Positions 1-6,970 of a stretch of DNA of 21,526 nt are shown here, piece by piece. Both the position numbers and the translations under genes were made by a program. The notes under the pieces are model-generated. The model had not been told where the DNA came from and searched no databases. It saw only the letters and a list, made by a program, of their open reading frames with translations. Source of the stretch: JBGPJM01 sp041485385 (GTDB lineage Bacteria > Planctomycetota > Phycisphaerae > Phycisphaerales > UBA1924); NCBI GenBank assembly GCA_041485385.1, contig JBGPJM010000065.1, positions 1 through 21,526 on the forward strand, read 5' to 3'. Within the stretch, counting starts at the first letter, position 1. Each line of letters begins with the position of its first letter.

Positions 1-461
1 CGGGGTCGCTCATCACGGCGAGGCTCGCCGCTGAGGAACACGGAAGGGAGGTCTTCGCGCTCCCGGGGCGCGTGGATTCGAAGGCCAGCGAGGGATCCCT
101 CGAACTGATCAAGAAGGGCGGCGCGGCCGTTGTGACCGTTCCGGCCGACATCATCGACGCACTGGAATCGCCCGCACGCCATCACTTCGACGGAACGCAC
201 CAGGCCATCACGACCGATCCGGCGCGTGAACAAGCCCCGCTCTTTGAAAGCGGTACCATGCTCGCTCCCACACCCCCGCCCCAGGCAGGCTTGAGCGAGC
301 GACAGCAGGCCATTCTCGCGGCATTGACGGAGCCCAAGACCCTGGATGAGCTCGCGCGCGAGACGGGGACCGAGCCTGGATCGCTCCGTGCCGACCTCAC
401 GGTCCTGGAAATCCGGCGGAAAGTCCGGCGCGAAGGAACACGCGTCGCAGCGATCGCCTGA
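1..461 (+). CDS. dprA: DprA (DNA-processing protein A), C-terminal part, cut by the window start
   Basis: The reading frame is open from base 3 and ends with TGA at 459-461. The first residues (GSLITARLAAEEHGREVFAL, then PGRVDS) are the highly conserved end of the DprA Rossmann-like domain. After a Pro/Ala-rich linker comes a small winged-helix domain starting around LSERQQAILAAL (bases 291 onward), the usual C-terminal DprA_WH module. DprA binds incoming single-stranded DNA and loads RecA during natural transformation; that role is family knowledge. An internal GTG at 72 could be called as a start, but the conserved domain runs upstream of it, so the gene is simply truncated by the window edge. 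No clear terminator follows. Confidence 0.93.
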   Translation, partial: GSLITARLAAEEHGREVFALPGRVDSKASEGSLELIKKGGAAVVTVPADIIDALESPARHHFDGTHQAITTDPAREQAPLFESGTMLAPTPPPQAGLSERQQAILAALTEPKTLDELARETGTEPGSLRADLTVLEIRRKVRREGTRVAAIA

Positions 462-527
462 GAACTCCGCTGGAAGCCGCGACGGAGCGGGCCAGGAAGC
501 TCCCCCAAAAAAATCTTTTTCAATCGC

Positions 528-556
528 TTGCCGTGTGGAGGTTGATTGGCTATCTT
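528..556 (+). promoter_or_regulatory. Putative sigma70-like promoter upstream of the lexA region
   Basis: TTGCCG (528-533) and TATCTT (551-556) are separated by exactly 17 bases, and each matches four of six consensus positions. The stretch is clearly more AT-rich than its surroundings. It lies after dprA and points toward lexA, so transcription would start near 563-566, just before the inverted repeat at 570-586. Inferred from sequence only. Confidence 0.5.
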
Positions 557-569
557 ATTCCAAACCAGC

Positions 570-586
570 CGTACCAAATCTGTACG
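570..586. promoter_or_regulatory. Inverted repeat CGTAC-N7-GTACG, candidate operator (possibly LexA-type)
   Basis: CGTAC (570-574) and its exact reverse complement GTACG (582-586) flank a 7-base spacer directly downstream of the predicted promoter at 528-556. A repressor bound here would block transcription into the lexA region. LexA usually represses its own gene through a lineage-specific palindrome, so this is a reasonable autoregulatory candidate, but five-base arms can occur by chance. Confidence 0.35.
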
Positions 587-650
587 AACTGGAAAGAGTC
601 GGTCGATGCAGGCGGTGAAGGAACATTTCCCAACCCAAGGAGCGGGGCCG

Positions 651-1232
651 ATGGACTCAACACACGCGCTGATCAAGCTGGGACCGGGCGGGGATTTTGT
701 CCTCGACTACGAAGCGGACGGTCAAGGCCGGATCAGCGTGCATGAGGCGGCCATGCTCGATCTTGGGGGGCGGGTGGAAGTGTGCGGCAACTCGGCGGCT
801 CGGGCCGTCGGGTCATCGCGGGGCGAAGACCAAAGGGGGCGGGACGTTTCGCTGCTGGCCGGAGCGCTTCTGGCGGCGGAGCGTGTGCTTCTTGATCAGG
901 TCCGAGCGCTCGGGGTCGTTTGCCAGTTTGCCGGATCGTCGAGCGAGAGCGGCCGCGTGCGGCCGGTGTCCCCGTCTCGCCACCCACTACGGCGGTCCGG
1001 TCTTCTCACCATTTCGGAGGACCCGTTCAATGAATCTCACGCCAAAGCAACTGAGGATCCTGCAGCTCATCCGGGATTGCCGCGTCCGGCACGGCTATTC
1101 GCCGACGATGCAGGAGCTGGCCGACGAGATCGGCGTCAGCAAGGTGACCGTGTTCGAGCACGTCGAGGCGCTCATCAAGAAGGGCGCGCTCGTGCGCGAG
1201 CCCAACAAGGCGCGCTCTTTGTCGATCGCTGA
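651..1232 (+). CDS. Doubtful hypothetical ORF between dprA and lexA
   Basis: The ATG at 651 has a good ribosome binding site (AAGGAG at 637-642, 8 bases away) and lies just downstream of the predicted promoter at 528-556. The first 50 or so residues (MDSTHALIKLGPGGDFVLDY and onward) look protein-like and codon third positions are mostly G or C. The frame stays open for 193 codons but overlaps the first 203 bases of lexA, where its translation becomes an Arg/Ala-rich shadow. I do not recognise a family. It may be a leader peptide, a decayed gene that lost its stop, or non-coding leader sequence of lexA. An alternative ATG at 606 has no good ribosome binding site. Confidence 0.3.
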   Translation: MDSTHALIKLGPGGDFVLDYEADGQGRISVHEAAMLDLGGRVEVCGNSAARAVGSSRGEDQRGRDVSLLAGALLAAERVLLDQVRALGVVCQFAGSSSESGRVRPVSPSRHPLRRSGLLTISEDPFNESHAKATEDPAAHPGLPRPARLFADDAGAGRRDRRQQGDRVRARRGAHQEGRARARAQQGALFVDR

Positions 1233-1644
1233 GGGTGTCGCGGTCCCCGACGAGGCCCGCCCGCTTCACTTCCCGCTGGTCGGCAAGATCGCCGCCGGCT
1301 ATCCCATCGAGAAGATGGAAGACCGCGACGAGCTCGACATCCTGGACATCGTCGGTCCCCGCCCGGGCCGCGCCGGGGCGATCTTCGCCCTCCGAGTCTC
1401 CGGCGAGTCGATGCGCGACGAGGGGATCCTCGACGGCGACTACATCCTGGTCGAGCGCACCGACACCGCGGGCAACGGCGAGCGCGTCGTCGCCCTCCTT
1501 CCGAACGGCGAGACTACGCTCAAGACATTCTTCAAGGAAGCAGACCGCATCAGGCTCCAACCGGCGAACCCTGAGTTCAAACCGATCTACGTGAAGGAGT
1601 GCAAGATCCAGGGAATCGTCCGTTCAGTGCTCCGGAAGTACTGA
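1030..1644 (+). CDS. lexA: LexA, SOS-response transcriptional repressor
   Basis: The 204-residue protein has the full LexA layout. Residues 1-66 form the winged-helix DNA-binding domain (MNLTPKQLRILQLIRD and onward). The self-cleavage site is Ala89-Gly90 in KIAAGYPI, and the catalytic dyad is Ser127 (SGESM) with Lys165 (TTLKTF). The length fits the family (about 200). The start is fixed by GGAGG at 1016-1020, nine bases before the ATG; the frame is open much further upstream but nothing there resembles LexA. LexA represses DNA-repair genes and is inactivated by RecA-stimulated autocleavage. It lies downstream of dprA, another RecA partner. The probable promoter and operator are at 528-586. 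Confidence 0.95.
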   Translation: MNLTPKQLRILQLIRDCRVRHGYSPTMQELADEIGVSKVTVFEHVEALIKKGALVREPNKARSLSIAEGVAVPDEARPLHFPLVGKIAAGYPIEKMEDRDELDILDIVGPRPGRAGAIFALRVSGESMRDEGILDGDYILVERTDTAGNGERVVALLPNGETTLKTFFKEADRIRLQPANPEFKPIYVKECKIQGIVRSVLRKY

Positions 1645-1899
1645 GGGTCAGCAGATCCCGCCGCGCAGGCCGAGCCTCCGGGGCGGAACTCGCAGGCTAC
1701 CCCCCCACCGGGCCAGCCCCCGCGTGCCGTCGGTGTGCCCACCGTATCCGTTTGAGGCCTCTCGGATCAAGCAGGCATCTCGGCGCGGCGAAGCTCGTCG
1801 CCCCTGGCGGGAGCGACAGGCCGCCGGCGCGGACTTGCGCGATGAGTAATATTATAAGGACGACCCCCGCTCGCGCGATCCCCGAGGAGCTTTCCCGAA
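1645..1899. other. Intergenic region between convergent lexA and the DinB-family gene
   Basis: The stretch is GC-rich with no convincing ORF, tRNA or hairpin terminator. The only notable point is a short AT-rich island at 1846-1858 that contains a perfect TATAAT on the minus strand (1856-1851). Confidence 0.5.
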
Positions 1900-2418
1900 T
1901 TACGCCCCCCACTGCCCCGCATACGCAGTCTTGTACTCCGGCGCATCCAACGATGCGAGCTCGTAGAGACGCTTGGCGATCTGTCGCAGGTGAAGAGCGT
2001 CATGCGCGGCCCAGGAGGCAAGCAGGTCGCCCGCCGCGATCGGGCCGAATCGGGGGTGCTCGTGGGAGCGTGTCCAGTCGGGGTGCTTCATCGAGCGAAG
2101 CCAGCCGATCGACTCGCGGCGCTCGCGGACGAATCTCGCGACCGTGGCGACAAGATCCTGCTCGTTGTACCGCCGCTCGCGTGCCCACCCCTCCGGATCG
2201 ATCGGCGCCAGCGGTTTCGACGGATCATCGAGCACGCCGCGAAGCCGTGAGCGGAAGTCGTCGACCTCCTCGTCCGCGAGGTGACAGACGATCTCGAGAA
2301 TGGACCAGGCGCCGGTCGTGGGCTTGAAGCTCGCCCCGTCGGGCGACAGGCCCGCGACCGCCGCAGGCAGCGTCTCGGCGAATCTCTCCAACCGTGAGAT
2401 GATGGCTTGGGCGTTCAT
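1900..2418 (-). CDS. DinB/YfiT-superfamily putative metal-dependent enzyme
   Basis: The 172-residue protein has the size and helical pattern of the DinB-like four-helix bundle family (DinB_2/YfiT type). The metal-binding histidines typical of the family are visible: one in VCHLADEE near residue 46 and two in WAAHDALHLRQI near residues 139 and 143. Many relatives are thiol-dependent transferases using bacillithiol or mycothiol, but the substrate cannot be read from sequence. The name DinB here is the Bacillus superfamily, not E. coli DNA polymerase IV. I chose the ATG at 2418 because GGAG at 2430-2427 precedes it by 8 bases; a TTG one codon upstream is less likely. It lies 48 bases after the preceding minus-strand gene and could be cotranscribed. 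Confidence 0.85.
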   Translation of the reverse strand: MNAQAIISRLERFAETLPAAVAGLSPDGASFKPTTGAWSILEIVCHLADEEVDDFRSRLRGVLDDPSKPLAPIDPEGWARERRYNEQDLVATVARFVRERRESIGWLRSMKHPDWTRSHEHPRFGPIAAGDLLASWAAHDALHLRQIAKRLYELASLDAPEYKTAYAGQWGA

Positions 2419-2466
2419 CAACTCTTCTCCGGGCTCGTTCCTTCACACGGGGCGCGTCACGACGGC

Positions 2467-3210
2467 TTATGAGCTGCCCGTCCGCATCTGCTCCAGGCCC
2501 TCGGGAAACGGGTAGCTGGGAAAGACGCCGACATGCCCGAATCGCCACATCGCCAGCGAGGGATACACATCTCCGCGGAACCCGGCGTTGTACATCGTGC
2601 GAAGCACGGCCTCGAAACTCGGGTCGATACCGCCGGAACTCATCAGGCGGTTGGCGCGGGCGTTGAGGAAACTGACGCTGGCAACGGGCAGGCGATCGCG
2701 CCGCCTCTCGAGCATCTTCGTGACGGTGGCAAATCCGCGAGAAAGGTCCTCGAGGCTGAAGTGATCGCGACCTCGCGGTCGGAGGATCCCGAGGATGAGG
2801 ATGCTGTCGAGGTCGATCTTGAGGACGTACGGCTCGCGGTCCGTCGCCGCGTGAACCGACACGGACTCCTGGAACATCTTGGCGAAGCTGGTCACCGCGC
2901 GCGGAGTCCACTGGCTGGTCTGGATGAGGTTGACAAACTGGGCGACGATCCCGTGCGAGTTGTCCGTGTCGTTGACGCCGCAGACGACGGCGCGGTACCG
3001 CCCGTCGAGCACGTCACGCAGCATGTCCTGCCCCCACAGGATGCGGATGCGCTCGACGGCCCCGGGGACGGCGGCGGCCGCTCCGGTGGGACCCGCGGGA
3101 AGGAGGCTGACCCGGTCGGGGAACTGCTCGGACCGGAGGAGCAGGTCGGCGTCCTCGTCGTACAGCCGGACTCCTCCGAGCGTGCTGGGTACGGTCTCGG
3201 CTCGTGCCAT
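2467..3210 (-). CDS. Hypothetical protein, 247 aa
   Basis: I do not recognise a family. The ATG at 3210 has AAGGAG 8 bases upstream; the frame extends 16 codons further without a better start. The protein has no signal peptide and no clear membrane segment, so it is probably cytoplasmic. It has mixed alpha/beta character, with segments such as YRAVVCGVNDTDNSHGIVAQ and YVLKIDLDSILILGILRP. A basic stretch (TKMLERRRDRLPVASV) lies in the second half. The composition is normal for a soluble protein and codon third positions are GC-rich, so it is very likely real. It stands between small unknown genes and the DinB-family gene, all on the same strand. Confidence 0.75.
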   Translation of the reverse strand: MARAETVPSTLGGVRLYDEDADLLLRSEQFPDRVSLLPAGPTGAAAAVPGAVERIRILWGQDMLRDVLDGRYRAVVCGVNDTDNSHGIVAQFVNLIQTSQWTPRAVTSFAKMFQESVSVHAATDREPYVLKIDLDSILILGILRPRGRDHFSLEDLSRGFATVTKMLERRRDRLPVASVSFLNARANRLMSSGGIDPSFEAVLRTMYNAGFRGDVYPSLAMWRFGHVGVFPSYPFPEGLEQMRTGSS

Positions 3211-3294
3211 GGCGTCGACTCCTTCCGCGGGGCGAGCGCCCCCCGGCTCGCACCGCATCCATGGTAGCGTGCGGACGCCGGAGTTTGGAAGTCA

Positions 3295-3516
3295 TCAGCC
3301 TCGGGGGACGCGAAGGGCGAGGCTGCACTGGACGAGCAGCTCGGCCGTGCGCGGGCTCTTGCGCGACGCGAGCCGCCGGGCCATGAGTTGACGGGTGACG
3401 GCCAGGGGCGCCGCCTTGCGCGGGTCGGCCAGGAATGTCGGGAACCCGTCGCGGAGGGCGCTTCCAAGACGGGTCTGGAAGCCGGGTCGCGGGGTGCAGT
3501 CGGGGAGGGGGAACAT
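3295..3516 (-). CDS. Small hypothetical protein, 73 aa
   Basis: This short ORF starts at ATG 3516 with AGAGG 8 bases upstream and ends with TGA at 3295. About nine codons in ten end in G or C, as expected for a coding frame in this genome. The product is basic (many Arg and Lys, for example RQLMARRLASRKSPRTAEL) with no signal peptide or membrane segment. I do not recognise it. It lies between two better-supported minus-strand genes. An in-frame start 11 codons upstream is less likely. Confidence 0.45.
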   Translation of the reverse strand: MFPLPDCTPRPGFQTRLGSALRDGFPTFLADPRKAAPLAVTRQLMARRLASRKSPRTAELLVQCSLALRVPRG

Positions 3517-3618
3517 GGGGCCGTCCTCTGTCCCCCCTGCTCCCCCCAACCCCTTGCCGCGAGAGAGAGGCGGGGCCAGGCGCCACCGGCGCGCAACCCG
3601 TGCGCTACAAACCGGAAA

Positions 3619-3651
3619 CGAGCGGAGGCCCGTGGGTTGGGCCTCCGCTCG
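3619..3651 (-). terminator. Perfect 13-bp hairpin, probable terminator of the minus-strand gene at 3691-3882
   Basis: The arms at 3619-3631 and 3639-3651 are exact reverse complements (CGAGCGGAGGCCC / GGGCCTCCGCTCG) around a 7-base loop. Read on the minus strand, the stem is followed by TTTCCGGTTT, a weak U-rich tail. It lies about 40 bases after the stop at 3691. It could also attenuate transcription into the downstream cluster. Confidence 0.65.
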
Positions 3652-3690
3652 TTGGGTTGGACGGTCGTGCTTGTCGCCGAACGGAACGGC

Positions 3691-3882
3691 CTACGCCGCA
3701 GGCGAGTACGGCCGCGTGGATTCCTGTGTCCACCCCCGGATTCTGCTCAAGGGAGCCTCCAGCTCGGCGACGAGCTCCTCGGCGGCCGCGCGGGGATCCT
3801 CGACATGCTGTAGCTCGTCGAGGCTCTCCTGCTGCTCCCGCAGGAACCGCTCACACAACTTCTCTTTCGTCTCGACGCTCAT
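3691..3882 (-). CDS. Small acidic hypothetical protein, 63 aa
   Basis: The ATG at 3882 has AAGGAG six bases upstream; a GTG five codons earlier overlaps that ribosome binding site and is therefore not the start. The product (MSVETKEKLCERFLREQQES and onward) is Glu-rich and strongly helical in pattern, with likely amphipathic or coiled-coil character over roughly residues 5-45 and a Pro/Ser-rich tail. No signal peptide or known domain is visible. A perfect hairpin terminator lies about 40 bases downstream, which supports an expressed unit. Its function is unknown; it could be a small regulatory or adaptor protein, but nothing in the sequence proves that. Confidence 0.6.
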   Translation of the reverse strand: MSVETKEKLCERFLREQQESLDELQHVEDPRAAAEELVAELEAPLSRIRGWTQESTRPYSPAA

Positions 3883-4045
3883 GGTGTGCTCCTTCACGGT
3901 GGGTGCTCATCGTGAGAGAGGCTGGCGGAAGCCCGATCGGCGCGCGAGATCGAGAGCGGCGACGGGTCCACGCGGCGCAAGCGGATCACCCCGAGAAAGG
4001 AAAGGGCGAGGTTCAATCGTCGCGGGTCCGAAGACGCCGCGAGAA

Positions 4046-4507
4046 TCAGCGCTCCGGGAACGAGGCGCGGGCGAGAATCTCCGCCACCGGACCGGGAATG
4101 ACGCCGGCCAGATCGGTCAGCGCGGCGCGGACATCATCGGGGCTCTTCGCGCTTATGAACTGCCCGTGCTGGGCGACCGCGGCGGCGATCGAAACGAAGT
4201 AGCCCAGCAGGCCGCGGAGACGGGTGTCCTCATCGGCGCCGGGCGTCACGAGCTTCTTCGATCGTTCCTTGAGACGGACCAACTGCTCGACCGTGGCGCC
4301 GCCGCCCGTCAGCGTGCCCTGATCGATGCGTTCATCGACAAAGGGCGAGGAGCGGAACGCAGCGCGGAGCCACGCCTCCCCGTCGGAGCGCTCCAGCCGG
4401 GCAATCAAGTCATCGATCGGCCGTCGCGGCCCGCTCACGGCCATCTTGAGCAAGCGGGAGGACGTCGCCCGATCCAGGTCCGGCGCCGCCTTGGACTGCT
4501 CGTTCAC
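4046..4507 (-). CDS. Hypothetical protein, 153 aa
   Basis: The start is GTG at 4507, preceded by AAGGAG with 6 bases between. The protein is soluble and predominantly helical in pattern. It contains a segment of conserved appearance (RLRGLLGYFVSIAAAVAQHG) that is too short and polar at its edges to be a confident membrane helix. It ends with PDDVRAALTDLAGVIPGPVA and a short tail. I do not recognise a family. It begins 52 bases after the ECF-like sigma gene on the same strand and may be cotranscribed with it. A role as an accessory or anti-sigma protein is conceivable from position only; there is no visible motif for it. Confidence 0.7.
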   Translation of the reverse strand: MNEQSKAAPDLDRATSSRLLKMAVSGPRRPIDDLIARLERSDGEAWLRAAFRSSPFVDERIDQGTLTGGGATVEQLVRLKERSKKLVTPGADEDTRLRGLLGYFVSIAAAVAQHGQFISAKSPDDVRAALTDLAGVIPGPVAEILARASFPER

Positions 4508-4559
4508 GGATCTCTCCTTTCAGGGTTCAGAACAACCATCGACCGCCTCCGTCATAGAG

Positions 4560-5222
4560 CTAGAGCAGGTCGCCGATGTCGAGGTCGATGTCTTCCTCCC
4601 GCACGCCGTCACGGAGAAGCACCTCACGGGCAGCCTTGATGAAGTGCCGCTTGCCGGTGAGGATCATCACCCAGACACGCTCGTCGTTCTCGCCGAGCTG
4701 CTCCCCGATCAGCCTGCGCGAGAGCCCCCGCACGTAGTACAGCGTAAACGCCTCCCACTGACGGGCCAGCCCGCGGCGATCGCACTCCTGGCGGGCCAGC
4801 TCCCGCGCGGCACGGACGAACGCGCGGACGAACTCGCCGCGCTGCGTGTCGTCCTCGCCGGCGGGCATGAGCCCCGAGTCGTCCGGCATGACGGCGCCCT
4901 TGTTGCGACCGATCTCCGCCTTCCATCGGCTCTTCAGGTACCAGCACATGCCGTTCATGAGCCAGCGGCGCAGGCGCATGCCGCTCTTCTGCCACTCCCG
5001 GAAATACTCGGCGCGTCCCAGGTACTCGACGAAGAAGCCGCTAACGGCGTCGTCGGCATCCCAGTAGCTGCGGTACGAGGTCCCGAGGTAGTAGACCTTC
5101 AGAGCGGGGGCGTAGACCTCCATGATGTAGCGGTTCAGCTCGTCGCGCCCGGACTTGCCCGCTTCGTCGCGATCAAGGATCCAGGTGCGCATCGTGGGGG
5201 CGAACACGTCACTGGTGGGCAT
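4560..5222 (-). CDS. Divergent ECF-like RNA polymerase sigma factor (sigma-70 family)
   Basis: The 220-residue product has the arrangement of a group IV sigma factor. Residues 29-70 (ELNRYIMEVYAPALKVYYLG, then DADDAVSGFFVEYLG) resemble region 2.1-2.2. Residues 74-101 (FREWQKSGMRLRRWLMNGMC) resemble region 2.3-2.4. The C-terminal third (EAFTLYYVRGLSRRLIGEQL and onward) is positioned like a region 4 helix-turn-helix, although it departs from the consensus. Planctomycetes carry many divergent ECF sigma factors of about this length. The ATG at 5222 follows GGAGG at 5231-5227 with only 4 bases between; the frame is open further upstream without better starts. A GC-rich hairpin (5241-5266) lies just before the ribosome binding site. 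The regulon is unknown; the downstream unknown genes are candidates. Confidence 0.65.
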   Translation of the reverse strand: MPTSDVFAPTMRTWILDRDEAGKSGRDELNRYIMEVYAPALKVYYLGTSYRSYWDADDAVSGFFVEYLGRAEYFREWQKSGMRLRRWLMNGMCWYLKSRWKAEIGRNKGAVMPDDSGLMPAGEDDTQRGEFVRAFVRAARELARQECDRRGLARQWEAFTLYYVRGLSRRLIGEQLGENDERVWVMILTGKRHFIKAAREVLLRDGVREEDIDLDIGDLL

Positions 5223-5240
5223 GTGTCCTCCCGGGGGCTT

Positions 5241-5266
5241 GCGCCCGCCCGCGCGAGGGCGGGCGC
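5241..5266 (-). promoter_or_regulatory. 10-bp GC hairpin immediately upstream of the sigma gene RBS
   Basis: GCGCCCGCCC (5241-5250) and GGGCGGGCGC (5257-5266) are exact reverse complements around a 6-base loop. In the minus-strand transcript the stem ends about 10 bases before the GGAGG of the sigma gene. It has no U-tail, so a simple terminator is unlikely. It could affect initiation of translation or be an upstream transcript's end. Confidence 0.35.
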
Positions 5267-5981
5267 TCAAGGGGAAGCTGGGACGTACAACGCCCTGCAC
5301 CGGCGCCGGGCCGGAGCGCCAGATCGCCGCGAGTCTACCTCCTGGACCTCCCTGCCGCGCATCCGGTCTTAGAACTGAAGTGGCCATGATCGGTGTCCGT
5401 CCGTGGTGTGCACGCGAGCCGTCCACAAAGAAAGGCACGCGGCGTCCGCATCGGCGCGCGACGTGATCATTTCCTTGAAACTCTGGCCGACCGGCGAAAC
5501 TCGGCGGTTCGGTATCTCCTCCTCCTTGCACCAGCGGAAGAACCTTGTCTGAACACCGACGCACGCTCCGGGCGCCGGCCCCACCGGAGGCACCCTTGGA
5601 AGCGTGCATCGGATCTGAAGGAGATCGCAAACGAGCGCGGCCTGCATCGCCGCCGCCGCGATCATCCCCGCCCTACAGACTGCCGCCCCACCCGAGGCCC
5701 GCGCTCGAAGCAGTTCTCGGTGAGCATCACGGTCGCGCGGCCATCGCGGCGTCTTTCGTCGGAAATACCCGCCCGGCGCGGGATTGCGCCTTCCCTGCTC
5801 GGTTCGCCCACCATGAAGTGTCATGCAGAGCCTCCCGTTCTCGCGGTCTCTTTCCTCGTGCGCGGACGATGCCGCGAACCCGTCCGCGACGCGGATGGAA
5901 TCTACCGCAAGGCGGTGACATCACTATGTCAGTGGTTCCTCGCCCGCTCCTCGCCGCCGGCGCCGGGCTGACACACAGCCG
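5267..5981. other. Gene-poor stretch upstream of the sigma gene
   Basis: Frames are open on both strands, as expected at this GC content. None has a ribosome binding site, a family resemblance or a protein-like composition. I see no tRNA, no terminator with a U-tail and no repeat array. A 6-bp hairpin (TGACAT, 4-base loop, ATGTCA at 5916-5931) is the only small structure. The region may hold the sigma gene promoter or decayed sequence. Confidence 0.45.
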
Positions 5982-6962
5982 TCACCGGGCGGTCGGGTTA
6001 CGGTAGAGGTCGAGCGTCGCGCCAGCCATTTCCTGGACACGCCTGGCCAGCTCGGGCGGCCGGATCACTCGGCAGTGGCTGCCCATCGAAAGCACCCACC
6101 AAACGATCTCGTCCAGGCCCGCCACGGTGCAGCGGAACGTGGCCGACCCGTCGGGATGGAAATCCACCGTCTGGGTCTTGTGCCAGCGCGTGTCGCTCAT
6201 CGTCTGCGCAAACTCGGCGTCAAAGAGGATCTCGACCTCGACGTCCGGGCCGCGGACCATGCGCCAGGCGTTGCCGAGGTAGCCGTCCAGCGAGAAATCG
6301 GACGGGATCGCGTACGGACGCTCCGTGAGAAACACCTTCGTGAAGCGCGAGAGCTTGAGGCAGCGAACCGCGTCGCGACCGGCGTGAAAACCCACGGCGT
6401 ACCAGGCGCGGACGGAAAAGAACAGGGCATACGGGTCGAAATCGAACTCCTCATCGGCGGCGACGGGGTCGTGCGAGTCGTAGCGGCAGACGAGCGCACG
6501 CCCGGCGGCGATCGCCTCGCGGACCCGCTCGTAGACATCGATGCACCCATCGGCGGCATTGGTCTGTGCGGTCTGGATCTTCACGGCGCGGGAAACGCTC
6601 ATGATCTCCTCACGTACCGACGCGGGGAGCACCGCCTGGACCTTCGCCAAGGCTCGCCACGCGGGCCGAAGATACGCAATCTGCTCCGGCTCGGCGATCT
6701 GCTCACACAGCACCGCCAGGGCCAGAGCCTCGTCGGGGGCGAGCTGAATCGGCGGCAGGAAGAAGTCGCCGCGGATGCGGTAGCCGCCCGACTCGCCGTC
6801 GAAGTAGAAGGGAACCCCGACGGCCTGGAGCTCCTCGAAATCCCGGTAGATTGTCCGTTCATCGACGCCGCACTCGGCGGCGAGCCGCTGCGCGGTCCAG
6901 CCTCGCTGCGACTGGATGAGCGTGACCAGCTTGAAGAGGCGATGCACACGGGAATAGGGCAT
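5982..6962 (-). CDS. WYL-domain transcriptional regulator (YafY-like, HTH_11 + WYL)
   Basis: The 326-residue protein has the standard layout. An N-terminal HTH_11/DeoR-like helix-turn-helix covers residues 1-60 (RVHRLFKLVTLIQSQRGWTA, then ERTIYRDFEELQAVGVPF). A linker helix region comes next, then a WYL domain around residues 150-215 in which the signature is AWYAVGFH rather than WYL. A C-terminal WCX-like extension follows (VEVEILFDAEFAQTM and onward). WYL domains are thought to sense nucleic acid or nucleotide ligands; the ligand here is unknown. The ATG at 6962 starts directly at the homologous MPYSRVHRL but has no clear ribosome binding site. The gene is divergent from the AMP nucleosidase gene, with a 9-bp inverted repeat between them. 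Confidence 0.9.
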   Translation of the reverse strand: MPYSRVHRLFKLVTLIQSQRGWTAQRLAAECGVDERTIYRDFEELQAVGVPFYFDGESGGYRIRGDFFLPPIQLAPDEALALAVLCEQIAEPEQIAYLRPAWRALAKVQAVLPASVREEIMSVSRAVKIQTAQTNAADGCIDVYERVREAIAAGRALVCRYDSHDPVAADEEFDFDPYALFFSVRAWYAVGFHAGRDAVRCLKLSRFTKVFLTERPYAIPSDFSLDGYLGNAWRMVRGPDVEVEILFDAEFAQTMSDTRWHKTQTVDFHPDGSATFRCTVAGLDEIVWWVLSMGSHCRVIRPPELARRVQEMAGATLDLYRNPTAR

Positions 6963-6970
6963 GGGATCGT

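Noticed and set aside
182..676. 164-codon minus-strand ORF opposite the dprA end
   Set aside because: Antisense to the conserved DprA winged helix; Ser/Arg-rich shadow.
1645..1899. Region tested for a structured RNA (SRP RNA, RNase P, tmRNA, riboswitch)
   Set aside because: None of the characteristic conserved motifs of these RNAs is present on either strand.
3395..4639. 414-codon plus-strand open frame
   Set aside because: It crosses three minus-strand genes that have ribosome binding sites and has low-complexity Arg/Gly/Ser composition.
5369..5824. 151-codon minus-strand ORF and overlapping plus-strand ORFs upstream of the sigma gene
   Set aside because: No ribosome binding site, atypical Cys/Arg-rich composition and no recognisable domain.
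5916..5931. TGACAT-CACT-ATGTCA hairpin after the WYL gene, considered as terminator
   Set aside because: Only a 6-bp AT/GC mixed stem, 50 bases from the stop and without a U-run.
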